DNA of 64,000 nucleotides. Source: Corynebacterium oculi (GTDB taxonomy: Bacteria; Actinomycetota; Actinomycetes; Mycobacteriales; Mycobacteriaceae). The notes under the pieces are model-generated. The model was not told the DNA's origin. It did not search any database and worked only from the letters and a program-made list of their open reading frames with translations. Shown here piece after piece: positions 1-9,636 of this stretch. The position numbers and the translations under genes are program-made. Numbering within the stretch: position 1 is the stretch's first letter; each line of letters starts with the position of its first letter. The DNA is taken from NCBI RefSeq assembly GCF_001412105.1, contig NZ_LKST01000001.1, positions 186,001 to 250,000 of the forward strand, in the 5' to 3' direction.

Positions 1-1398
1 CCGAGCGAGCGGCCGGGCCTGGGGCAGTGGGTGGGCGTGGTGCAGGACTGGCGGGCCGGTGCCCCACAGGGCATGGCCGGGTGGGTGGCCCGCGTGCACG
101 AGTGCTTCCTCATGGCGGTACAGGAACGGGTGGGGGAGTCCAGCCAGGGGCTTATACCCGGCATGGTGCTGGGCAATACCACCGCCCAAGATGAAGCGGA
201 GCGGGAACTCTACGTATCCACGGGCCTCTCCCATCTCTCCGCAGTCAGCGGGGCGAACGTCACCATCGTGGCCACCTGCGTTTTCCTGCTGTGCCGCCTG
301 TTCACGCTAGGGCCACGGACGCAACTCGCGGCGGCGGCTGCGGCCGTGGCGGCCTTCTTCCTCCTCGTCGGCCCGGACCCTTCGGTGCTGCGCGCCACGC
401 TCACCGGACTCGTGGGTCTGCTCGCGGTAGCCCATTCCGCTACCTTTCCGCCCCTGCATGGGCTGAGCGTGGCGGTGATTGTTCTTCTGCTCTACGATTC
501 CTCCCTCGCAGCAAACTGGGGATTCGCTCTCTCGGTGGCGGCCACGGCGGGCATCGTGATCCTCTACCCGCTGCTCTACCGCTGGATCGCCAGGGCTCGG
601 CTACCCGATATTCTGGTGCGCGCTCTAGCGGTATCCCTCGCCGCCGACCTCGCTACCACGCCCCTGATCGCGGCGATGAGCGGGCGGGTATCGGCGGTCT
701 CCGTACTGGCCAACGTGCTGGTGGGCCCGGCGGTGGCCCCGATTACCCTCGGCGGCCTGCTGGCGGTGGTAGCGCTGCTGCTGCCGGGCGGCGGGGAGGC
801 GGTGATGCTGTGGCTGATCGAACCCTGCGCGTGGTGGATACACCACGTGGCGCAGCGCTGCGCCGCCCTGCCCTTCGCCACGGCAGAGGCTACTCCCGCG
901 GGAGTGCTGGTGGGCTATGCCTGGGGCGTGTACCTGGCATACCTGATGGTGTTGGGGAGGCATGACCGGGGTAGACGTCGGGGCAGAAAGGTACTGCGGG
1001 CGCTGGCCCTGTGCGCGGTGATCGTGGTGCTTGATGCGCTCGCGTCGGGAGCGTGGCCAGGGGCCCGGCCGTGGCGGAGGGCCGAGCCTGTGGATATGAC
1101 CCGACTGCGTGTTGCCGTGGTGGATACTGAGGAGGAAGCCATTGCGCTGAGCGCGGGCACGGCGTCTTGTGAGACGGCGGGGGCGTCGCACGAGCCACGG
1201 GTGAGTCCCGGAAGTATGGCGACTCCTGGGGCAAGAGAGCCGTGCCCCCAGGCGATCGTGGTGCGCGATGGATCGGGCCGCCCGGCGGAATACCCCACCC
1301 AGACGGCCGAGGGAATTCCCGTGCTCTTCTCTGAGCGCGACGGCCCGGTGACCCTGTACCGCGATGGCACGCAGCACGCCGCCGATGGGCGTTTTTGA
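1..1398 (+). CDS. comEC: ComEC/Rec2-family DNA-import membrane protein, 5' end missing
   Basis: The frame is open from the first base of the window, so the start lies upstream; 465 residues remain. The visible part is the competence domain: repeated hydrophobic segments and the family segment LSHLSAVSGANVTIV near residue 75. In naturally competent bacteria ComEC forms the inner-membrane channel for single-stranded DNA. After the membrane region only about 100 hydrophilic residues follow, and I see no metallo-beta-lactamase domain (no HxHxDH motif). The frame ends 61 bases before holA, the usual actinobacterial order. Transformation competence is not shown by this gene alone. Confidence 0.9.
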   Translation, partial: PSERPGLGQWVGVVQDWRAGAPQGMAGWVARVHECFLMAVQERVGESSQGLIPGMVLGNTTAQDEAERELYVSTGLSHLSAVSGANVTIVATCVFLLCRLFTLGPRTQLAAAAAAVAAFFLLVGPDPSVLRATLTGLVGLLAVAHSATFPPLHGLSVAVIVLLLYDSSLAANWGFALSVAATAGIVILYPLLYRWIARARLPDILVRALAVSLAADLATTPLIAAMSGRVSAVSVLANVLVGPAVAPITLGGLLAVVALLLPGGGEAVMLWLIEPCAWWIHHVAQRCAALPFATAEATPAGVLVGYAWGVYLAYLMVLGRHDRGRRRGRKVLRALALCAVIVVLDALASGAWPGARPWRRAEPVDMTRLRVAVVDTEEEAIALSAGTASCETAGASHEPRVSPGSMATPGAREPCPQAIVVRDGSGRPAEYPTQTAEGIPVLFSERDGPVTLYRDGTQHAADGRF

Positions 1399-1459
1399 GG
1401 ATGGCGCTTTTGAGCTTGTGCGCCCGGGGCACGATGGGAGGCGCGATAGGGTAGAGGGC

Positions 1460-2404
1460 ATGGAATCCCAGGTGCACCTCATCGTCGGCACGGAATCGTT
1501 CCTTGTGGAGCGGCACCGCGAGGCGATCATCGAGCAGATTCGCGGAGGCCGCCCGGAGGTGACCGTGACCTCCATGAACGCCGGAGAGTTAACGGCCTCG
1601 GAGGTGCTAGAGGTGCTATCCCCCTCGCTGTTCGGGGAGGATCGGGTAGCGGTGATAAAAAACACCGAGACGGCGGGCAAAGAACCCACCGAGCTGCTTT
1701 TGCAGGCCGCCGTGGATCCGGGGCCGGGCATCTATCTGATCGTGGAGCACTCCGGGGGTGGCCGCACCAAGGCACTGGTATCCAAGTTGGAAAAAATCGC
1801 CACCGTGCACCGCGCCGATGAGGTAAAACAGCGGGAACTTCCCAGCTGGGTGACCCAGGAGTTCCGGGCGCACGGGGTGCGTATCACCCCGGACGTGGTT
1901 CACGCCTTGCTCGAAGGGGTGGGCTCTGATCTGCGCGAACTTTCCTCGGCGGTGAGCCAGCTGGTGGCGGATGCGCAGGGAGAGGTCACGGTGTCCACCG
2001 TTCGGGCCTATTACTCGGGGGTGGCGGAGGTATCCGCCTTTGACATCGCGGATTGGGCGGTAACTGGCCAGACCTCCCGGGCGGTGGCCGCTACCCGGCG
2101 GGCCCTGCAATTGGGCATGAGCCCGGTGGTGATCGCGGCGGCCTTAAGTTCCAAGGTAGGCATGATCGCGCGGCTTTACTCCACCACAGGGCGGGTGGAT
2201 TCCCGCCGCCTGGCGGGGCAATTGGGCGCGCACCCCTTTGTTATAGAAAAAACCTCCAAGGTGGCGCGGCGGTGGTCGAGCGACTCCGTGAGCAGGGCGG
2301 TGATCCTCATGGCCGATCTCGACGCCGCCGTGAAGGGGCAGGGCGGTGACCCGCTCTTTGCCATCGAGTCCGCCGTGCGGCGTGTGTCTCACCTGGCTGG
2401 TTAA
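1460..2404 (+). CDS. holA: DNA polymerase III subunit delta
   Basis: The 314-residue product matches HolA, the clamp-loader subunit that opens the beta sliding clamp. Its start is MESQVHLIVGTESFLVERH; typical inner segments are LLLQAAVDPGPGIYLIVEH and LREVSSAVSQL-like LRELSSAVSQLVADAQGEV. The frame is open further upstream, but the ATG at 1460 gives the family-like N-terminus. Family members lack a working Walker A motif, and none is seen here. It follows comEC and is 10 bases before the ankyrin gene, suggesting co-transcription. Confidence 0.93.
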   Translation: MESQVHLIVGTESFLVERHREAIIEQIRGGRPEVTVTSMNAGELTASEVLEVLSPSLFGEDRVAVIKNTETAGKEPTELLLQAAVDPGPGIYLIVEHSGGGRTKALVSKLEKIATVHRADEVKQRELPSWVTQEFRAHGVRITPDVVHALLEGVGSDLRELSSAVSQLVADAQGEVTVSTVRAYYSGVAEVSAFDIADWAVTGQTSRAVAATRRALQLGMSPVVIAAALSSKVGMIARLYSTTGRVDSRRLAGQLGAHPFVIEKTSKVARRWSSDSVSRAVILMADLDAAVKGQGGDPLFAIESAVRRVSHLAG

Positions 2405-2414
2405 ACTACACATC

Positions 2415-2801
2415 ATGACTTCTCCGGATATACCCCAGGACGTGCAGGAATTAGCCACCCGGCTGTTTGACATGGCCCGCCAGGGCGATCAGCAGCTGGT
2501 GCAGTACATCGACCACGGTGTTGCGGTGGACATGGTGAATCAGGAGGGCAATAGCTTTCTCATGCTCGCCGCCTACGCCGGGCACGCCGAGTTGGTGGCC
2601 GCGCTGATCGAGCGCGGGGCGGACGTGAACAAGCTCAACGATCGCGGCCAGTCTCCGCTGGCCGGGGCGATCTTTAAAAAGGAGGACGCCGTGGCGGAGG
2701 CGCTCATCGAGGCCCAGGCCGATCCCCATCGCGGCAGCCCCACGGCGGTAGAGACCGCGCGCATGTTTGGCCGGGAGGACCTCCTGGAACGCCTGCGATG
2801 A
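2415..2801 (+). CDS. small ankyrin-repeat protein
   Basis: A 128-residue protein consisting almost wholly of three ankyrin repeats (about residues 25-120), with clear repeat cores such as LMLAAYAGHAELVAALIERG and GADVNKLNDRGQSPLAGAI. There is no signal peptide or membrane segment, so it is probably cytoplasmic and acts through protein binding; the partner is unknown. The ATG at 2415 lies 10 bases after holA, and its stop overlaps the start of the LysE-type gene (ATGA, 2798-2801), so the three are probably translated from one mRNA. Confidence 0.85.
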   Translation: MTSPDIPQDVQELATRLFDMARQGDQQLVQYIDHGVAVDMVNQEGNSFLMLAAYAGHAELVAALIERGADVNKLNDRGQSPLAGAIFKKEDAVAEALIEAQADPHRGSPTAVETARMFGREDLLERLR

Positions 2802-3439
2802 CGCCGGGCGGGCTTCTTTCCCTCACCGCGCTCAACCTCATGGGAGTGGCGGCCCCCGGCCCCGATACCCTCTTGGTTATGCGCGCGGCCACGAGATCGC
2901 GCCGTCACGCCTACGCCACGGTGGCGGGCATACACGTGGGTGTGCTGCTGTGGATGGTGCTCACGGTATGTGGTGCGGCGGCGGTGTTGGGCCGCTATCC
3001 GGTGCTCATCGGGGTTATCCAACTCCTCGGCGGGGCCTACCTGGGGTATATGGGTAGCCAGATGGCGCGCGCCGGGTGGAGGCTGCGTGGTTACGGGGCG
3101 GCCGACGTCCCCGGCGTTACCACGGCAAGCGCCGCGCAGTGCGCGCGGCAGGGGTTGTGGACGAACCTCTCCAACCCCAAGATCGTGCTCTTCTTGACGG
3201 CCATCATCGCCCCGGTGATGCCTGCCGCTCCCTCCTGGGGCACGGCGGCCGTCATTATTGGGTGCCTGTGGCTGAGTTCGGCGGCGTATTTTCTTCTTAT
3301 CGCCACGCTTCTTTCCACGCGGGCGGTGCAGCGGCGGGCGCTGCGCGCGGGGCCGTTTATTGATATGGCCGCCGGGGCGCTTTTCATGGCCTTTGGGTTG
3401 GTTTTGGTGCTGCGCGGTGTGGGGGAGGTTGTGGTCTAG
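2798..3439 (+). CDS. LysE/RhtB-family amino-acid exporter
   Basis: A 213-residue membrane protein with about six hydrophobic segments. The family motif PGPD is at residues 20-23 (AAPGPDTLLVMRAATRSRR), followed by GxHxG in the second segment. Members export amino acids such as lysine, threonine or homoserine lactones; the substrate here cannot be told. The start codon overlaps the stop of the ankyrin gene (ATGA), indicating translational coupling. It faces rpsT convergently, with a terminator hairpin between them. Confidence 0.88.
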   Translation: MTPGGLLSLTALNLMGVAAPGPDTLLVMRAATRSRRHAYATVAGIHVGVLLWMVLTVCGAAAVLGRYPVLIGVIQLLGGAYLGYMGSQMARAGWRLRGYGAADVPGVTTASAAQCARQGLWTNLSNPKIVLFLTAIIAPVMPAAPSWGTAAVIIGCLWLSSAAYFLLIATLLSTRAVQRRALRAGPFIDMAAGALFMAFGLVLVLRGVGEVVV

Positions 3440-3491
3440 GCGCGGGTGGGACTAATGCTCGGCAGTATAAAGGCGGTATAAAGCAGGCAGC

Positions 3492-3543
3492 AAGAATAAA
3501 AAGGGGCACCCGCTGCGATTCCTTCGCGGCGGGTGCCCCTTTG
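3492..3543 (-). terminator. rho-independent terminator of rpsT, possibly bidirectional
   Basis: A perfect 14-bp stem (3500-3513 with 3529-3542) with a 15-base loop. Read on the minus strand, the stem is followed by TTTTTATTCTTG, so it fits termination of rpsT. It also lies just past the convergent LysE-type gene. Confidence 0.85.
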
Positions 3544-3557
3544 ATAAAGACTATGAA

Positions 3558-3821
3558 TTAGTCCATCTTGTTGAACTTGGTGGCCATGCCGGACTTCTTG
3601 TTGGCGGCGTTGTTGCGGTGCAGCACGCCCTTGGACACGGCCTTGTCCAGAATGCGGGAGGCGGTGCGCAGCTGCTTCTCGGCGGCGGCCTTATCGCCCT
3701 CGGCCACGAGCTCGCGGAACTTACGGATCTCGGTGCGCACGCGGGAGCGCACGGCCTTGTTGCGCTGGCGGCTCTTCTCGTTGGTGAGAATGCGCTTCTT
3801 CTTGGACTTGATATTAGCCAT
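3558..3821 (-). CDS. rpsT: 30S ribosomal protein S20 (bS20)
   Basis: An 87-residue, strongly basic protein starting [20 protein letters not shown], the standard bS20 N-terminus, and ending in [18 protein letters not shown]. It binds 16S rRNA early in 30S assembly. Length is normal for the family. Upstream on the minus strand, AAGAGGTAAC serves as ribosome-binding site and TTTATATAGA (about 3841-3850) is a likely -10 region, so the leader is short. Confidence 0.97.
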   Translation of the reverse strand: MANIKSKKKRILTNEKSRQRNKAVRSRVRTEIRKFRELVAEGDKAAAEKQLRTASRILDKAVSKGVLHRNNAANKKSGMATKFNKMD

Positions 3822-3840
3822 GAAAGGTTACCTCTTGGTC

Positions 3841-3850
3841 TCTATATAAA
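3841..3850 (-). promoter_or_regulatory. likely -10 region of rpsT
   Basis: Minus-strand TTTATATAGA, about 20 bases ahead of the rpsT ATG and the only AT-rich hexamer in the 216-base gap 3822-4037. I see nothing else definable in that gap. Confidence 0.45.
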
Positions 3851-4037
3851 GCATGGACAGACTGTTGTGCTTCCCTGCGCGAACGTGTATCCCGGCCGGT
3901 ACCCTGCGATGATGATGCTGGGTGCTGGCCTCGGCACCGGCTCTAGCGAACCCAAGGTCCTGCCCGCCGTGGTCGGTGCGTGCGGCAAAGAACAACCTGA
4001 GAAATGCTAGCAGGAGCGGCGTGCTAAGCCAAAACCC

Positions 4038-4598
4038 TCAGGTCCACCCGTAGCGGTTGCGTAGCTTGCAGGCGATGCGCTCGAAGCGGCGTCGGGGGAA
4101 GAGCACGCCTTGGCGGCGGATGCCCAGGTGGGAAACCTCCAGCACGCGATCCAGGCGCACCCAGCACTGTCGGCCCTTTTCGTCCCATTCCCCGGAGCCG
4201 ATGTCGAGCCATTCGCTTTCATTGGCGTGGCGGGGATTGGGGGAGATGAGCAGACCCAGTACGGAGTCGCGGCCGTGGCCGATGACGAGCACGGCGCGGT
4301 CGCGCAGGGGGCGGTTGGGGCCGTCGGAGGGGGCCCACACCCACACCACCTCGCCGGGTTCGGGTTGGCCGTCCATGTCCGGCGCGTAGTAGATGCTGCG
4401 GGCCTTGGAGGAGGTGGTGGCCACGTTGATGGTGCTCAGGTGGTGTTGTGCGGCGGGGGTGGGGGTATCGCAAAAGCCCAGGCGGGAACTGATGCGGTCG
4501 AGTCCGGCTTGCAGCGGGGGTACCTTGCTGCCGGGCAGGAGTTTTTTACACATGGTGGCGAGGTCGTGCGCCGTGCTGGACTTACTCATGCACATCAT
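4038..4598 (-). CDS. PemK/MazF-like protein
   Basis: A 186-residue protein whose C-terminal half looks like a PemK/MazF barrel: [20 protein letters not shown], then [19 protein letters not shown] and a C-terminal [12 protein letters not shown]. MazF-type toxins cleave mRNA, but this one carries about 75 extra N-terminal residues and no antitoxin gene is beside it. It lies between rpsT and lepA, a position where corynebacteria and relatives, as I recall, often have such a gene, so it may be a chromosomal homolog rather than a mobile toxin. The start is uncertain: MMCMSK offers ATGs at 4598, 4595 and 4589. Confidence 0.75.
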   Translation of the reverse strand: MMCMSKSSTAHDLATMCKKLLPGSKVPPLQAGLDRISSRLGFCDTPTPAAQHHLSTINVATTSSKARSIYYAPDMDGQPEPGEVVWVWAPSDGPNRPLRDRAVLVIGHGRDSVLGLLISPNPRHANESEWLDIGSGEWDEKGRQCWVRLDRVLEVSHLGIRRQGVLFPRRRFERIACKLRNRYGWT

Positions 4599-4743
4599 CC
4601 CGGTACTGCGAGCGTCGGAGGTGGGGGAGGGGTATTCGTTGGGAATATCGTCTCACCCGTCACCGCTGTTACATGGCTTAGAATATACCGTTTTGTTCGG
4701 TAGAGTGTCAGGGGTTAGCTCGACGGAAGGGGTCTCCACGTTC

Positions 4744-6600
4744 ATGGCCAGCACGCCAGGTAACTTCGCAGAAACCACGTTCACGGATCAGGATCGCATC
4801 CGTAACTTCTGCATCATCGCCCATATTGACCACGGCAAATCCACGCTGGCGGACCGCATCTTGCAGCTGTCCAAGGTGGTGGAGGAGCGCGATATGCGCG
4901 ATCAATACCTGGACAACATGGACATCGAGCGCGAGCGTGGCATCACCATCAAGGCCCAAAACGTGCGCCTGCCGTGGGTTCCGCGTTCGGGTGCGGCCCA
5001 GGGCCGGGAGATCGTGCTGCAAATGATCGACACCCCCGGCCACGTGGACTTCACCTACGAGGTCTCGCGCGCGCTCGCCGCCTGCGAGGGTGCCATTTTG
5101 CTTGTCGACGCCGCCCAGGGCATCGAGGCACAAACCCTGGCGAACCTCTACCTGGCGATGGAAAAGGACCTGGAGATCATTCCGGTTCTCAACAAGATTG
5201 ATCTGCCCGCCGCCGATCCAGAGAAGTACGCCCTGGAAATAGCCAATATCATCGGCTGCGAGCCGGACGATGTGCTGCGCGTATCCGGCAAGACGGGCGA
5301 AGGGGTGGAGGCGCTGCTGGATCGCGTGTGCGAGATGGTGCCCCCGCCGCATACCGACGCCCTCGAGGACGCCCCCGCGCGCGCCATGATCTTCGATTCC
5401 GTCTATGACACCTATCGCGGCGTGGTCACCTATATCCGCATGATGGACGGCAAACTCACCCCGCGCCAAAAGGTGCGCATGATGTCCACCGGCGCGCTGC
5501 ACGAGCTACTGGAGATAGGCATCGTGTCCCCCACGCCCAAGAAGTGCGAGGGCCTGGGCCCCGGCGAGGTGGGCTACCTGATTACCGGCGTGAAGGACGT
5601 GCGCGAGACCAAGGTGGGCGACACCGTCACCTGGGCTACCAAGGGTGCGGAGGAACCCCTTCAGGGATATGAGGACCCCTCCCCGATGGTGTATTCCGGG
5701 CTCTTTCCCATCTCCCAGGAGGATTTTCCCGCGCTGCGCGACGCCCTGGACAAGTTGCAGCTCAATGATGCCTCCCTCACCTTCGAGCCGGAGACGTCGG
5801 TAGCCCTGGGCTTCGGCTTCCGCTGTGGCTTCCTTGGCCTGCTGCACATGGAGATTACGCGCGTGCGCCTGGAGCGCGAGTTTGACCTCAACCTCATCTC
5901 CACGGCGCCGTCGGTGACCTACCGCGTGGTGGCCGAGGACGGCGAGGAGCACGTGGTGCACAACCCCGCCGACTGGCCCGGCGGCAAACTGCGCGAGGTC
6001 TACGAGCCCATCGTGGACATGACCATCATCGTTCCCTCCGACTACGTGGGCCCCACGATGGAACTGTGCCAGAGCAGGCGCGGGCAGATGAAGAACATGG
6101 ACTACCTCTCCGAGGATCGCGTGGAACTGCGCTACGTGATGCCCCTGGGCGAGATCATCTTTGACTTCTTTGACATGCTCAAGTCCCGCACCAAGGGGTA
6201 CGCCTCCCTCAACTACGAGGACGCCGGGGAACAGGAGGCGGACCTGGTCAAGGTGGATATTCTGCTGCAAGGCGATCCCGTGGATGCCTTCAGTGCCATC
6301 GTGCACCGGGATAACGCCCAGTGGTACGGCAATAAGATGACTAAGAAGCTCAAGGAGATCATTCCTCGCCAGCAGTTCGAGGTGCCCGTGCAGGCGGCCA
6401 TTGGGGCCAAGATCATCTCGCGCGAGAATATTAAGGCCCTGCGCAAGGACGTGCTCTCCAAGTGCTATGGCGGTGACATCTCCCGTAAGCGTAAACTGCT
6501 GGAGAAGCAAAAAGAGGGCAAGAAGCGCATGAAGTCCATCGGCTCGGTGAACGTGCCGCAGGAGGCCTTCGTGGCGGCGTTGTCTACGGATGAGGCATAA
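4744..6600 (+). CDS. lepA: elongation factor 4 (LepA), GTPase
   Basis: 618 residues, full length for LepA, a ribosome-binding translational GTPase. The G1 motif is [13 protein letters not shown] near residue 27, G2/G3 are RGITIKAQ and DTPGHVDF, and G4 is NKID. The C-terminal LepA-specific region ends [20 protein letters not shown]. The frame extends upstream, but the ATG at 4744, preceded by GGAAGGGG, starts the usual [20 protein letters not shown]. It is divergent from the MazF-like gene. Confidence 0.97.
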   Translation: MASTPGNFAETTFTDQDRIRNFCIIAHIDHGKSTLADRILQLSKVVEERDMRDQYLDNMDIERERGITIKAQNVRLPWVPRSGAAQGREIVLQMIDTPGHVDFTYEVSRALAACEGAILLVDAAQGIEAQTLANLYLAMEKDLEIIPVLNKIDLPAADPEKYALEIANIIGCEPDDVLRVSGKTGEGVEALLDRVCEMVPPPHTDALEDAPARAMIFDSVYDTYRGVVTYIRMMDGKLTPRQKVRMMSTGALHELLEIGIVSPTPKKCEGLGPGEVGYLITGVKDVRETKVGDTVTWATKGAEEPLQGYEDPSPMVYSGLFPISQEDFPALRDALDKLQLNDASLTFEPETSVALGFGFRCGFLGLLHMEITRVRLEREFDLNLISTAPSVTYRVVAEDGEEHVVHNPADWPGGKLREVYEPIVDMTIIVPSDYVGPTMELCQSRRGQMKNMDYLSEDRVELRYVMPLGEIIFDFFDMLKSRTKGYASLNYEDAGEQEADLVKVDILLQGDPVDAFSAIVHRDNAQWYGNKMTKKLKEIIPRQQFEVPVQAAIGAKIISRENIKALRKDVLSKCYGGDISRKRKLLEKQKEGKKRMKSIGSVNVPQEAFVAALSTDEA

Positions 6601-6655
6601 ATAGCGGGGTAAAAACTCCACCCTGCGGTGTGCCAGGCCGGTACAGTAAGGCTCC

Positions 6656-7981
6656 ATGACCTCCCTGATCCTGCCTCACGGCCGCGTGCTCACCGAGGAG
6701 GCGGAGATGCGGCCTCTAACCACCGATTCCTCCCAGGTTGCCCCGGAGGGTTTACCCCGGGCCGTGGCCGTGGTGCGGTCCACCGAGGACGTCTCCGCCG
6801 CCCTGCGCTGGGCGCACGAGTACCGTGTGCCGGTATCCGTGCGTGCTGGGGGCAGTGGAGTGTCCGGCGGGGCGTTGGCCTACGAGGGCGGCCTGGTGAT
6901 CGCCCTGCATGAGATGAACCGCATCGTGGAGATTGATGCGGACGCCCGCCTGGCCACCGCGCAGGCCGGGGTGCTCACCGCCGATCTCGATGCCGAGGCG
7001 CGCAAGCACGGCCTCTTCTTGGCTCCCGATCCCGCCAGTGCCGCGATCTCCACAGTGGGCGGCAATATTGCTACCAACGCCGGGGGCCTGCGTTGCCTGG
7101 CTCACGGCGATACCGCCAGGGCCGTGGCGGCGCTGAAGGTGGTGCTGGCCAGCGGCGATGTGATTAGCACGGGGGCGCGCACCGTGAAGAACTCCACCGG
7201 CCTGAACCTCACCCAGCTCTTCGTCGGCTCCGAGGGCACCCTGGGGGTCATTACCGAGGCCACCGTGTGGCTGACCCCGGTGCCGCAGGGGCCCGAGCAT
7301 TCCTTCCTGGGTAGCTTCGATTCCTTCGAGGAGGCCGGGCGCGCGGTGGTGGAGATCGTGCGCTCCGTGGAGCTGGAGACCCTGGAGCTTATCGACGCCC
7401 CCATTGCCGCGATGGTCGAGCGGTACCGGCCCACCGGACTCCCGCAGCCGGGTGCGGCGCTGCTCATCGGTCAGGCCCTTGGCCCCCAGGCCGAACGCGC
7501 GGTGGAGGAGGCCACGGCGATCAGCCGGCGGGCGGGGGCGGCGCAGGCGTGCACCGGAGAGGGGGCCGCGTTGTTGGAGGCGCGTCGCCTGGCTCTGCCC
7601 GCCATGCAGGCTCATGGGGAGTGGGTGATGGGGGACGTCGGTGTGCCGGTTCCCGCTCTGCCCACGATGTTCGAGGCGATAGCGCGCATGGAAAAGGAAG
7701 AAGGCCAGGCAGTGCGGATCGTGGCGCACGCCGGGGACGGGAACCTGCACCCGATGATCCGCGTGGAGCCGGGGGAGCGGGAACGAGCGCAGGCGGTGAT
7801 GGATCGGATCGTGGCCGCAGCCGTGGAGCTTGGCGGTGTGATCTCCGGAGAGCACGGAATTGGTCTGCTCAAGCGGCACGAATTACACCGCCAATATGAT
7901 GCAGCTACGCTGCGTGCCCAGCACGCGATCAAGGCGGCGTTGGATCCTCGAGGCATTCTTTCGCCGGGGCGGGGGATTTAG
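6656..7981 (+). CDS. FAD-binding oxidase, GlcD-like 2-hydroxyacid dehydrogenase
   Basis: 441 residues with an N-terminal PCMH-type FAD domain (about 35-210; IATNAGGLRCLAHGDTARAV, VGSEGTLGVITEAT) and a C-terminal FAD-oxidase domain (HAGDGNLHPMI, SGEHGIGLLKRHEL). This architecture is shared by glycolate oxidase GlcD, D-lactate dehydrogenases and related flavoenzymes that oxidise 2-hydroxy acids. No GlcE/GlcF partner is adjacent, so a single-subunit D-lactate- or glycolate-type enzyme is plausible; substrate unproven. The start is an ATG in the segment MTSLILPHGRVLTEEAEMR. Confidence 0.85.
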   Translation: MTSLILPHGRVLTEEAEMRPLTTDSSQVAPEGLPRAVAVVRSTEDVSAALRWAHEYRVPVSVRAGGSGVSGGALAYEGGLVIALHEMNRIVEIDADARLATAQAGVLTADLDAEARKHGLFLAPDPASAAISTVGGNIATNAGGLRCLAHGDTARAVAALKVVLASGDVISTGARTVKNSTGLNLTQLFVGSEGTLGVITEATVWLTPVPQGPEHSFLGSFDSFEEAGRAVVEIVRSVELETLELIDAPIAAMVERYRPTGLPQPGAALLIGQALGPQAERAVEEATAISRRAGAAQACTGEGAALLEARRLALPAMQAHGEWVMGDVGVPVPALPTMFEAIARMEKEEGQAVRIVAHAGDGNLHPMIRVEPGERERAQAVMDRIVAAAVELGGVISGEHGIGLLKRHELHRQYDAATLRAQHAIKAALDPRGILSPGRGI

Positions 7982-7991
7982 CTATCGACGA

Positions 7992-8222
7992 TCACGCTGC
8001 ATGAAAGAATCTGCTGACGATTTCTTCCAGAATCTCGTCCGGGTGCCGTCCCTCCGCCAAAGCCTGGCTATGAAGATGCTCCCAGGTTTCTTCACTCAAT
8101 CGCGGGCCCGTGTAGTGCGGGTTAGGTTCGCGCCGTGCTTGGGAGAGATCAAGCCCAGCCTCCGCTTCAGCGACGAGGGACTGGATTTTTTCTTCGGTCC
8201 ACGGTGGTATGTGCTGGGTCAT
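7992..8222 (-). CDS. probable antitoxin (BrnA-like)
   Basis: A 76-residue acidic protein, second in a two-gene unit. Its C-terminal half (PRLSEETWEHLHSQALAEG onward) resembles a short ribbon-helix-helix or BrnA-like segment; the N-terminal half is charged and would be the toxin-binding part. Its start overlaps the stop of the upstream gene (ATGA at 8219-8222), and toxin-before-antitoxin order is typical of brnTA. Assignment rests on order, size and weak similarity. Confidence 0.55.
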   Translation of the reverse strand: MTQHIPPWTEEKIQSLVAEAEAGLDLSQARREPNPHYTGPRLSEETWEHLHSQALAEGRHPDEILEEIVSRFFHAA

Positions 8223-8437
8223 AATATCCTCCTTAGCAGGTGATGGTACTGCTTCCGTAGCTTCATTGCGTGGATGACGATTTCTTCCTCACCGTGGGAG
8301 ATGAAAGTGATGACTTCTAGTGCACGTCCGCGTGTATCAAAGCCTACATAGATGAGTTTAGTTGTATCTTCCCCGATTTCCTCACGATAGGGAGCACTCT
8401 CTACCATTTTACGGATGTTGGCAGCGTAAGATGCCAT
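8219..8437 (-). CDS. probable toxin (BrnT-like small protein)
   Basis: A 72-residue protein with the pattern IGEDTTKLIYVGFDTRGRAL then LEVITFI and IVIHAMKLRKQYHHLL. This order of strands, GRxLEV, and a terminal IHAMxLRxxY is seen in BrnT-like/RelE-fold toxin components of actinobacteria. It is first in a two-gene unit with the 76-residue protein. It differs from classical BrnT at several positions, so ribonuclease activity is only inferred. Confidence 0.55.
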   Translation of the reverse strand: MASYAANIRKMVESAPYREEIGEDTTKLIYVGFDTRGRALEVITFISHGEEEIVIHAMKLRKQYHHLLRRIL

Positions 8438-8519
8438 GTTTCAATGCCGAGTAATGGATTCATGACTCCCTATAGTCTATAGTCGCGGAATGATAAATAC
8501 TTGCTTGCGTGGAGAGGCG

Positions 8520-9626
8520 CTAATCACCCTCCACCCCACGCAAATACTCCTCCAGATACGGCAGTGCAAAGTCCACGCGCCCGTACCCGGCGGGTGCGAT
8601 GAGCCCGCGTTCGATGAGGCGGCGTCGATAGGTGGATTGCTGGTTCGCCGGAATCTTCATGGCGGCAGCGATCTCCCCGGTGGGCATGGGGCGTGTACCA
8701 CCCGCCATGTGCAGCAGGTATTCCCGTTCTCGCTCGGGCACCCCGCGCAGCGCCGGGGCGTGTACCTGTAGACCCATGCGTTCGATCACGAGGGGCAGGG
8801 CGGTGTCGATGGTAGCGGGCGTGATTTCCTTATCCGCGAGCGCCCAGGCTACCGAGCCGAGCAGTTGCACCAGGTAGGGATAACCCTGGGTGGCCTTGGC
8901 GGCGGTGCGCGCGGCCTCGTCGTTGAAGTGCTTGTTGCCGCGCAGGGCGGTATCGCGCAGGGTGGCCTCCACCTCGGCTTGGGGGAGTGCGGTGAGCGGC
9001 ACGGGTACAGCGCGGCGCAGAAAGGTGGTGCCGGGGTGGTCGAGGAGTTCGGCTATCTCAAAGGGCAGGCCCGCCACGGTGAGCGCGATGGGGAGTTCAT
9101 CGCGCACTACGTCCTGAATGGCGTCGGTGAGGGTGTGCAGGTGTTCGGGTGAGGCGGATTGCAGCTCGTCGAGGGAGAGGAAGAGTCCGCCACCGCGCGC
9201 ATCGAGCGTGGTCACAGCTTCTCGCAGGAGGCTGTGGATCGATTCCTGGTAGGGGTAGCGCTGCGTGCGGGTGACGCTGAGCGAACCCAGCCCCGGCAGC
9301 GAGCCTCCGGTGACCTGCGTGCGGTGTGCGTTGGGGCTGTGTTCCGCGAGGAGTTTCGGCAGGTCGGTCTGGGTGAGTTTACCCAGCATGGTGCCGGCAG
9401 CGGTGACGCGCAGGGGAGTCCAGCCGCGTGCGCGCGCCTCCTTTTCCAGGAGGTTGAGCAGCACGGTCTTGCCGGAACCACGCGCTCCGCTGATGAGGGT
9501 GAAGCGATAGGGCGATCCCGCCCCCTCGTCCAGCGCCAGGGATACCTGGGCGACGGTGCCGCTGCGCCCAGCCACCACCTCGGGCACGATGCCAAAGGTG
9601 GGGCGGAAGGGGTTGCGTGGTGCCAT
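8520..9626 (-). CDS. AAA-family ATPase with C-terminal winged-helix segment
   Basis: 368 residues. Walker A is GARGSGKT at 47-54 and Walker B is LFLSLDE around 148-154. A C-terminal helical segment TGEIAAAMKIPANQQSTYRR fits a winged helix, as in Orc1/Cdc6-like or STAND-type ATPases of unknown role. The N-terminus MAPRNPFRPTFGIVPEVVAG is typical of this actinobacterial group. The gene stands alone on the minus strand; its promoter region carries five spaced TGTACGA-like repeats, suggesting that it or an unlinked regulator binds there. No adjacent nuclease or methylase supports a defence role. Confidence 0.75.
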   Translation of the reverse strand: MAPRNPFRPTFGIVPEVVAGRSGTVAQVSLALDEGAGSPYRFTLISGARGSGKTVLLNLLEKEARARGWTPLRVTAAGTMLGKLTQTDLPKLLAEHSPNAHRTQVTGGSLPGLGSLSVTRTQRYPYQESIHSLLREAVTTLDARGGGLFLSLDELQSASPEHLHTLTDAIQDVVRDELPIALTVAGLPFEIAELLDHPGTTFLRRAVPVPLTALPQAEVEATLRDTALRGNKHFNDEAARTAAKATQGYPYLVQLLGSVAWALADKEITPATIDTALPLVIERMGLQVHAPALRGVPEREREYLLHMAGGTRPMPTGEIAAAMKIPANQQSTYRRRLIERGLIAPAGYGRVDFALPYLEEYLRGVEGD

Positions 9627-9636
9627 GCCTGCTCCT

